Below, piece by piece: positions 6,686-10,956 of a DNA stretch of 10,956 bases. The notes under the pieces are model-generated. The model worked only from the letters and a program-made list of their open reading frames with translations. It ran no database searches and was not told the DNA's origin. Positions within the stretch are counted from its first letter, which is position 1. Every line of letters starts with the position of its first letter. Made by a program: the position numbers and the translations under genes. The DNA lies in assembly GCA_013138655.1 (NCBI GenBank), contig WTCI01000359.1:1-10956 (forward strand), written 5' to 3'. Origin of the DNA: Desulfuromonadaceae bacterium. Its GTDB lineage: Bacteria > Desulfobacterota > Desulfuromonadia > Desulfuromonadales > Geopsychrobacteraceae.

Positions 6686-7693
6686 TCAGACGCGAAAACA
6701 CACTGCAGCATCGAGCAAGGGAAGTTTTTTCACTCTAAAATTGTAGGAATAACGCTCCTTAGAGATTTTCTCCACCTCGGCTAAACCAAAAAATCCGACA
6801 AAACACTCCAGTGTGCGGTGGGTATAGCAGGAACGCACGGTTTCCTCAGGGGTGCGATAAGAAACGGCTGGTACCTCGTCCAGAACCCTGGGGAAGGCCC
6901 TTAAAAAACTGCCTGCGTAGAAAGTGTGGGGCTTCCAATTGTTACCATGCCGATGCAACAGATAAAGGGTAAAGAGAAATGCCTGCTGGACAAAACCAAG
7001 ATCCGGATAGCCGTCTCGGTATGCCCAGTTGAATTTCTGAGCGTAGGCGCGAAGAAGCCGAGGGAAAATCCCGGCCATCCCCTGTTCGTCCAATAACCGA
7101 CGACAGTCACGACTGAGAATAAACTTTCCTCGATACTTCCTGATCAGCCCGGCCAACTCAGCAACAAGTCGAGTCACGTGCAGATCAAAGAAATCCTCCT
7201 CTTTGTTGATGTTGCTATGCCGGATTCTCTCACGATGAACCTCTTCCCCCCAGTAGCTCAGAGCCGCCTCGCGACAGAAATTGCGTGGCAGGTTCCCATT
7301 TGCGGTCGGCTTTAATCCCTGCTCCCCAATCGCCTCTACCAATAGGCCGAACAGGGTCAGGATCGGCGCAGTAGGCTCTCCTACGATGCTATCCGTAAAT
7401 GCCACCAGCTCGGGAGAATCAAAAGGGTAATGGAGAAAACGGGTCATCTGCTCCGGAGACAGCCCGGAAAAATCCACCCGTGGAGCCTGGTTACGCTGGT
7501 GCATGTGCGTGGAGAGAAAGGCGTTGGCTTCTTCCAGGGAGGCGAAATCTTTTCCCTTCAACAACTGACGGACCTCGGCAAAGGTTTCGGCAACGCCATC
7601 AGGTTGGGCGGGAGATTGCTGTTGCATGAGACAGCACTTTTTATATTTCTTCCCACTGTCGCATGGGCAGGGATCATTTCTACTGATCTTCAT
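6686..7693 (-). CDS. SEC-C motif protein of unknown function
   Basis: 335 residues. The N-terminus MKISRNDPCPCDSGKKYKKCC is a SEC-C zinc-binding motif, with C9, C11 and C20/C21 as metal ligands, like the C-terminal tail of SecA. The remaining about 310 residues are not a domain I recognise; they are rich in aromatic and basic residues, with FFDLHVTRLVAELAGLIRKYRGKF near the middle. No transmembrane segment is seen. SEC-C tails occur on many otherwise unrelated proteins, so they do not tell the function. I prefer the ATG at 7693 because CGGTGA lies just upstream and the motif begins at once; an in-frame GTG at 7702 is also possible. It starts 25 bp after the toxin remnant and no terminator intervenes, so it may be read from the antitoxin promoter. 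Confidence 0.75.
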   Translation of the reverse strand: MKISRNDPCPCDSGKKYKKCCLMQQQSPAQPDGVAETFAEVRQLLKGKDFASLEEANAFLSTHMHQRNQAPRVDFSGLSPEQMTRFLHYPFDSPELVAFTDSIVGEPTAPILTLFGLLVEAIGEQGLKPTANGNLPRNFCREAALSYWGEEVHRERIRHSNINKEEDFFDLHVTRLVAELAGLIRKYRGKFILSRDCRRLLDEQGMAGIFPRLLRAYAQKFNWAYRDGYPDLGFVQQAFLFTLYLLHRHGNNWKPHTFYAGSFLRAFPRVLDEVPAVSYRTPEETVRSCYTHRTLECFVGFFGLAEVEKISKERYSYNFRVKKLPLLDAAVCFRV

Positions 7694-7718
7694 CTGAATC
7701 ACCGTAACTCGATAAGCC

Positions 7719-7807
7719 TCAGCCCAACCCCTTCAGAAAACGATAAACATCTTTGCAGTGCCCAAAGCCTTATCAGCGGCCGGGGTCAATTCAATTCTGT
7801 ATCTCAC
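7719..7807 (-). pseudogene. RelE/ParE-type toxin remnant with internal deletion
   Basis: Three bases after the antitoxin stop, a GTG at 7807 opens VRYRIELTPAADKALG, the typical first residues of a RelE-superfamily toxin. That frame stops after 24 codons. In another frame the DNA from about 7766 reads GHCKDVYRFLKGLG and stops at 7719-7721; this resembles the end of such toxins (VGHRKDVYRFLK). A normal toxin of this family is about 85-90 residues, so about 170 bases of the middle, with the catalytic residues, appear lost near 7760-7770. The position, strand and spacing are those of the toxin in a Phd-RelE pair. The reading rests on short segments recognised by eye. Confidence 0.75.
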
Positions 7808-7810
7808 AGG

Positions 7811-8062
7811 TTAGAGTCCCAGCTTTTTACGAACTCCATCATACGAAATTCGCTCTCCCTGAGATTCTTCCAAGGCCTCACGGGCTTCCTTGATGTCGAG
7901 TTGATCCTCCAGCATTTCTAGAAGCTTCAAATCGTCGATTGAGATAATGGCTCCAACTTCACGCCCACGCTTGGTAAGAACAACGCGGTCGTGCATATAG
8001 CGTGCGCGATCAACGACTTCGCTCAGGTGGTCACGCGCATCAGAAACTCCGATTCGTGTCAT
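7811..8062 (-). CDS. Phd/YefM family antitoxin, intact
   Basis: 83 residues from the ATG at 8062. Phd/YefM antitoxins bind their own promoter through the N-terminal domain and neutralise a toxin through the C-terminal tail. Seen: MTRIGVSDARDHLSEVVDRA (the usual DNA-binding/dimer region), VVLTKRGREVGAIISIDDLKLLE (the conserved strand-helix of the fold), then an acidic helical tail EALEESQGERISYDGVRKKLGL typical of partners of RelE toxins. AAGGAAGG lies upstream of the ATG; the in-frame ATG at 8116 is rejected because it would read through the operator. Promoter and operator are intact, but the adjacent toxin is a remnant, so this is an orphan antitoxin. It may serve only as a repressor or could neutralise a related toxin elsewhere. 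Confidence 0.92.
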   Translation of the reverse strand: MTRIGVSDARDHLSEVVDRARYMHDRVVLTKRGREVGAIISIDDLKLLEMLEDQLDIKEAREALEESQGERISYDGVRKKLGL

Positions 8063-8080
8063 GGATACCTTCCTTTCTTC

Positions 8081-8116
8081 TGTACGAATTGTACAATTCG
8101 TACAAGGGTCAGTCAA
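8081..8116 (-). promoter_or_regulatory. Antitoxin promoter with overlapping 24-bp palindromic operator
   Basis: On the - strand TTGACT (8116-8111), a 17-base spacer and TACAAT (8093-8088) form a strong sigma-70 promoter. A perfect palindrome of 24 bp (8081-8104; half-site TGTACGAATTGT) covers the -10 box and the start of transcription. Autorepression by Phd-family antitoxins at such palindromes is established knowledge; that this one binds the adjacent protein is inferred. Confidence 0.85.
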
Positions 8117-8176
8117 TCATCTCTCTTAGACAACCATTCAGGGAGGCACAGGCAATTCTACACCTAAGCAATATTG

Positions 8177-8209
8177 AAATGGCCCACCCGATTTACGGAT
8201 GAGCCATTT
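8177..8209. terminator. Imperfect hairpin in the intergenic region
   Basis: AAATGGC (8177-8183) pairs with GCCATTT (8203-8209); inner bases add pairs with two mismatches around a loop ATTTA. The + strand continues TTTTCTGTG, a weak T run. It may end transcripts of the small membrane gene on the - strand, whose stop is about 50 bp away. Nearby, CAATATTGAA occurs twice (8169-8178 and 8233-8242) and TGTCTG-a-CAGACA forms a tiny palindrome (8214-8226). Confidence 0.35.
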
Positions 8210-8257
8210 TCTGTGTCTGACAGACAGTGCATCAATATTGAACCCCATATTTGAGGG

Positions 8258-8455
8258 CTACAATGATGCCGTTTCGACCTTTGTCTCCAACCAAGCATAG
8301 TAGCTGGCACCGGCAAACCCTAAGGTGAACAGCAATAAGACGGCTGCAAACAAAGCCAATACAAAGGTCTGCCGGTAATAAGCCTTTCGATAGCAGAGAT
8401 AGGCGAGATAGCTACATAGCAAACAAATTGGTACACAGAAAATAATCATCATCAT
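8258..8455 (-). CDS. Small membrane protein with two predicted helices
   Basis: 65 residues, no family recognised. Two hydrophobic segments (about 3-21, rich in Ile, Leu and Cys; about 31-54, FVLALFAAVLLLFTLGFAGA) are joined by a short basic loop YRKAYYRQT, so both ends probably lie on the same side with the loop in the cytoplasm. Three consecutive ATG codons start the frame, and the strong ribosome binding site lies not here but before a 7-codon ORF that overlaps this start. It could be translated by coupling, or the protein may originally have begun at the upstream ATG. Confidence 0.55.
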   Translation of the reverse strand: MMMIIFCVPICLLCSYLAYLCYRKAYYRQTFVLALFAAVLLLFTLGFAGASYYAWLETKVETASL

Positions 8456-8475
8456 AATTCTGGTTCCGTTTTCAT
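8452..8475 (-). CDS. Seven-codon upstream ORF overlapping the membrane-protein start
   Basis: AGGAGG followed nine bases later by ATG opens MKTEPEL and stops with a TGA that overlaps the next ATG in an ATGA arrangement. This is the classic geometry of translational coupling. Alternatively a one-base indel has separated the first residues of the membrane protein from the rest. Confidence 0.35.
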   Translation of the reverse strand: MKTEPEL

Positions 8476-8560
8476 TAGTAACACCCTCCTGCCATTTCAG
8501 CGGAGATTAGAATATTAAATCCGCGGAGGATACAATTGATGTCCCCAAAATATTAGAGCA

Positions 8561-8725
8561 TCACAACAGCCGCTGGTCAGGCTTCCACGGCACAATGCGA
8601 TCGACTTGGACGTTGGCGAATTCCGGATGATTAGGATTCGCCGGCAGATTGAGACACCAGAGGTCGGGCTCGACTCCAGACGTGACCAGGGCCAGGCCCC
8701 CGCAGATCAGAACAGGAGGAAGGTT
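8561..8725 (-). pseudogene. C-terminal fragment of an unrecognised protein
   Basis: An open frame of 54 codons without a start codon ends in TGA at 8561-8563. It reads PPVLICGGLALVTSGVEPDL, then WCLNLPANPNHPEFANVQ, then VDRIVPWKPDQRLL. Composition and codon use look like real protein and not a chance frame: aliphatic start, Pro/Asn-rich middle, basic end. It is preceded by a TGA at 8726-8728 and by repeat copy 2 only 14 bp further upstream, so I infer that the 5' part of this gene was lost. I cannot name the family. It is shorter than a normal gene call and has no ribosome binding site. Confidence 0.45.
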
Positions 8726-8739
8726 TCACTTCAGAATAC

Positions 8740-8908
8740 CTAGGAGGCTGTCGGACTATCCATGAGCCAGCTGCAAATCCGGCTGTTTGGCCCAGATTTA
8801 AGCTCCTTTTCAGCCCATAGCTACGGCTATGCGCTCTCAAACGAGCCCAAATCCGGCCTCAAACTTCCAAATTTTCGCTTCGGCCCGGATAGTCCGACAG
8901 CCTCCTGG
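8740..8908. repeat. 169-bp palindrome-ended repeat, copy 2 (MITE-like)
   Basis: Same length and orientation as copy 1 at 3791-3959. Arms are 8740-8761 and 8887-8908. Base 8 is G here and T in copy 1, and the partner base in the right arm is C here and A in copy 1, so pairing is preserved; the second-last base breaks the outer pairing (CCTGG against CCTAG). It ends 26 bp past the stop of the alcohol dehydrogenase and could fold as a large hairpin at the end of that transcript. Confidence 0.8.
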
Positions 8909-8934
8909 CTGATTTTATCAGACTATGTACCCAA

Positions 8935-9975
8935 TCAACTGATTCTGAGAACCTTGGCACCACGAATTTTGCGTTCTTTGAGTTCGAGCAGGGCTCGGTT
9001 GGCATCTGCCAGGGGGAATTCTTCAAAGGTGGGATGCAGGGGAATTTCCGCTGCCAGCTTGAGAAATTCAGTGACATCTCTACGGGTGACGTTGGCGACA
9101 CTTTTAACCGTTTTTTCCATCCAGAGGTCACGCGGATAATCGATCCCGGAAAGCAGATCGCGGTCATGATCTTCCTTGCGGATGGCGTTGATCACCAGCC
9201 GACCACCCGGGGCCAGTTGGCGCAGCGCCGCAACCACTGGACGCCAGGCCGGCGTGGTATCGATGATCGCCTCCAAAAGTTCCGGAGGAGTGTCCTCACT
9301 GCCGCCGGCCCAGGCGGCACCAAGTTCCAGGGCAAAATGCTGCTCTTTTTCGCTGCGGGCAAAGACGTAGACGGGCAGATCCGGAAACTGATGACGGACA
9401 AGTTTCAGCACCAGGTGCGCGGACGCGCCGAATCCAGTCAGGCCGAGCGGCCCACCCGAGTCAATTTCCGCAAGCTGCAATGAGCGATAACCGATCGCCC
9501 CGGCGCAGAGCAAGGGAGCCGCTTCAGCATCGCTGAAGGTATCGGGAAGGGGATGGGCAAAGCCCGCCGGTACAACCATATATTCGGCGTAACCGCCATC
9601 GGCATCGCGGCCGGTCGCCCGGAATTCCGGGCAGAGATTTTCCAGTCCATGCAGACACCAGCGGCAATGACCACAGGCCGAATAAATCCAGGCGACACCG
9701 ACCCGCTCCCCAAGCTGTCTTGTACTGACATCTGCTCCGACCTTGTCGATCCGACCGACCGCCTGATGACCGAGAATCACCGGCAGCCGTGGCGGCGGAG
9801 TACGCCCTTCGATTTCATCCAGTTCCGTATGACAGACGCCGCAGACCGTCACCCGGATCCGCACTTCGTCCAGACCGGGTTCAGGAATCGGATACTCCAC
9901 CAACCGCAAAGGCTCACGTTCAACCCGCAGGTCGGACAGTTTTTCCATCAACATGGCTTGCATCATATCGCTCAT
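8935..9975 (-). CDS. Zinc-dependent alcohol dehydrogenase (MDR family)
   Basis: 346 residues. It should oxidise an alcohol or reduce an aldehyde with NAD(P) in the cytoplasm; the substrate is unknown. Catalytic zinc ligands are visible as C48 in CGVCHTELDEIEG, H70 in LGHQAVG and C157 in PLLCAGAIGYRSL. The structural zinc site is C101, C104, C107 and C115 in CGHCRWCLHGLENLC. The nucleotide-binding fold shows LGLTGFGASAHLVLKLV (177-193), where GFGASA stands in for the usual GxGxxG. The last residues KERKIRGAKVLRIS are standard for the family. The start is uncertain: no good ribosome binding site precedes 9975, and the ATG at 9963 (MQAMLMEK) fits relatives that begin MKAM. Alone on its strand with a repeat behind it and a gene-poor gap before it. 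Confidence 0.9.
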   Translation of the reverse strand: MSDMMQAMLMEKLSDLRVEREPLRLVEYPIPEPGLDEVRIRVTVCGVCHTELDEIEGRTPPPRLPVILGHQAVGRIDKVGADVSTRQLGERVGVAWIYSACGHCRWCLHGLENLCPEFRATGRDADGGYAEYMVVPAGFAHPLPDTFSDAEAAPLLCAGAIGYRSLQLAEIDSGGPLGLTGFGASAHLVLKLVRHQFPDLPVYVFARSEKEQHFALELGAAWAGGSEDTPPELLEAIIDTTPAWRPVVAALRQLAPGGRLVINAIRKEDHDRDLLSGIDYPRDLWMEKTVKSVANVTRRDVTEFLKLAAEIPLHPTFEEFPLADANRALLELKERKIRGAKVLRIS

Positions 9976-10130
9976 GCGAAGACTATAGCACGGGATTCAG
10001 GAATGACGAGAAGCTTTCAGAAGAGCAAAAAACAGCCACACCACACAGGCCAATCCCGGTAGATGTCCATTTCACAGCGTTACACTTATATTGCCCGACA
10101 CGATATGTCAGAAAATAGCGCTTAATAAGG

Positions 10131-10165
10131 CAGGGCCACCCGATTTGTTGATCGAAGTGGCCCTG
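10131..10165 (+). terminator. Long hairpin, possible terminator
   Basis: CAGGGCCAC (10131-10139) pairs perfectly with GTGGCCCTG (10157-10165), and CGAT/ATCG adds an inner stem. ATCTTCGTTTT follows. It shares the words CCACCCGATTT with the hairpin at 8177-8209. Confidence 0.45.
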
Positions 10166-10179
10166 ATCTTCGTTTTAAT

Positions 10180-10236
10180 AGAGGGACATCACTGGCAATA
10201 CAAGCTTAAGTGCTGTTCAATGTTCTCTGTTTTTTT
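10180..10236 (+). terminator. Terminator-like hairpin with T7 run
   Basis: AGAGGGACAT (10180-10189) pairs with ATGTTCTCT (10220-10228), using two G-U pairs and a bulged A, followed by G and seven T (10230-10236). It separates anything transcribed from the upstream gap from the promoter of the DNA repair gene. Confidence 0.4.
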
Positions 10237-10252
10237 CCAGCTGTAGGGTATC

Positions 10253-10281
10253 TTGAATAATTAGAATTTTTTGCTTATAGC
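10253..10281 (+). promoter_or_regulatory. Candidate sigma-70 promoter of the AraC/Ogt gene
   Basis: TTGAAT (10253-10258) and TATAGC (10276-10281) are 17 bases apart, 65 bases before the ATG. No E. coli-type Ada box was recognised nearby. Confidence 0.5.
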
Positions 10282-10346
10282 AAGAATCGGGTTGGCGACT
10301 CATTTAGCCGGTGGTAACTTCATCTCGAACAAACGAGGAACAGCCA

Positions 10347-10956
10347 ATGCCAGATGATTACCAGCGCATCGCCAAAGCCATTTATTACCTCAAAGAGTCA
10401 GCCCTTGAGCAACCGTCACTGGATGAGGTGGCGGGTCAAATCGGCCTGAACCCCTATCATTTTCAGCGACTCTTCCGGCGCTATGCCGGAGTCAGTCCGA
10501 AGAGGTTTTTGCAACATCTGACCAGTGAACATGCCAAAGAACTATTGAAACAATCGACTTCGGTACTAGAGACAAGTTTTTCCGTCGGTTTGAGCAGTCC
10601 GGGACGTTTACACGACCTGCTGATCTCCGTCGAAGCCGTGACCCCCGGTGAATTCAATACTGGCGGCGCCGGTTTAAGCATCGATTACGGCATCCACGGC
10701 ACACCTTTTGGGTCCTGTCTTCTCGGTTTGACCGAACGGGGAATCTGTCGTCTGGAGTTTGTTGATCACGACAACAGGGATGAAATTGTCCAACGACTAT
10801 TTCAGGCCTGGCCGGAAGCACAGATTAATGAAAACCCGGCGACGACCGGCAAAATGATAGAATTGATCTTCCAACCACAGAAAACGCACCAACCCTTACC
10901 GCTGCTGCTCAAAGGGACCAATTTTCAACTCAAGGTTTGGCAGGCGCTGCTACAGA
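10347..10956 (+). CDS. AraC-type HTH plus O6-methylguanine-DNA methyltransferase, cut by window edge
   Basis: The first 203 residues are visible. Residues about 5-95 are an AraC-type DNA-binding domain (LDEVAGQIGLNPYHFQRLFRRYAGVSPKRFL, then a second HTH around SFSVGLSSPGRLHDLL). Residues about 105-190 match the N-terminal lobe of the methyltransferase (IDYGIHGTPFGSCLLGLTER, ICRLEF), and the final FQLKVWQALLQ is the start of the catalytic domain; the PCHR active site is off the window. The protein lacks the N-terminal methylphosphotriester domain of full Ada. It would repair alkylated guanine in a suicide reaction, with the HTH perhaps regulating repair genes. GAGGAA lies 8 bases before the ATG. 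It stands alone on its strand here. Confidence 0.9.
   Translation, partial: MPDDYQRIAKAIYYLKESALEQPSLDEVAGQIGLNPYHFQRLFRRYAGVSPKRFLQHLTSEHAKELLKQSTSVLETSFSVGLSSPGRLHDLLISVEAVTPGEFNTGGAGLSIDYGIHGTPFGSCLLGLTERGICRLEFVDHDNRDEIVQRLFQAWPEAQINENPATTGKMIELIFQPQKTHQPLPLLLKGTNFQLKVWQALLQ

Larger units (their letters stand above)
9976..10252. other. Gene-poor gap with two + strand hairpins, candidate small RNA
   Basis: No protein gene is convincing here. Two hairpins face the + strand: 10131-10165 and 10180-10236, the second ending in seven T. With a weak TTACAC-18-TATGTC pair at 10080-10109 they would give an untranslated RNA of about 120 bases. The promoter match is poor, so this remains a possibility only. 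Confidence 0.3.

Noticed and set aside
8631..8840. 69-codon - strand frame with an ATG in repeat copy 2
   Set aside because: The more protein-like frame in this stretch is another one (8561-8725); this frame depends on the repeat for its start.
8762..9139. 125-codon + strand frame through repeat copy 2 into the dehydrogenase 3' end
   Set aside because: It joins the repeat's open frame to antisense sequence; differences between the copies are mostly amino-acid changing.
9034..10062. Two + strand frames opposite the alcohol dehydrogenase
   Set aside because: Antisense shadows of a gene with all zinc ligands in place.
1..10956. CRISPR array, tRNA, rRNA or prophage genes
   Set aside because: No regular short repeats, no cloverleaf or rRNA-like sequence and no phage structural genes were seen.

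Overview
The window reads as chromosomal DNA of a GC-rich Gram-negative bacterium. The gene mix (AMP-forming acetate-CoA ligase, a lone CheR-type methyltransferase, FmdB zinc ribbon, DUF72, CapA, SEC-C and YbhB proteins, a zinc alcohol dehydrogenase, an AraC/Ogt-type DNA repair protein) fits a Desulfuromonas/Geobacter-like lineage. That placement is inferred from gene content and style only; no rRNA or other marker gene is present.

Layout. Positions 1-493 (-) hold the N-terminal third of an acetate-CoA ligase. A CheR-type methyltransferase (726-1598, +) is divergent from it, with a terminator-like hairpin in the shared leader. CapA (1687-2814, -) and DUF72 (2966-3709, -) follow in tandem. A 169-bp palindrome-ended repeat (copy 1, 3791-3959) precedes a short + strand cluster: FmdB, a nucleotidyltransferase and a secreted YbhB/PEBP protein. 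Next is a decayed IS630-type element (about 5918-6507) with a well-formed sigma-70 promoter, then a stem-loop shared by two convergent ends.

The 6686-8116 block, on the - strand, is the most informative part. A promoter overlapped by a perfect 24-bp palindrome drives an intact Phd/YefM-family antitoxin. Three bases after its stop lies what I read as a RelE-type toxin gene gutted by an internal deletion: its first about 15 codons and last about 14 codons survive in different frames. A SEC-C protein gene starts 25 bp further on, so the antitoxin operator may now control it.

From 8177 onward come orphan hairpins, a small two-helix membrane protein with a 7-codon overlapping upstream ORF, a C-terminal fragment of an unrecognised gene stopping near repeat copy 2 (8740-8908), the alcohol dehydrogenase (8935-9975, -), a gene-poor gap with two + strand hairpins (possible small RNA), and the 5' two-thirds of an AraC-HTH/methylguanine-DNA methyltransferase running off the window end.

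Most genes look like unrelated housekeeping or stress functions. The notable biology is decay and mobile-element activity: a repeat pair with a matched change in both arms, a toxin ghost beside a living antitoxin, and broken gene ends. I see no complete new defence or biosynthetic system.
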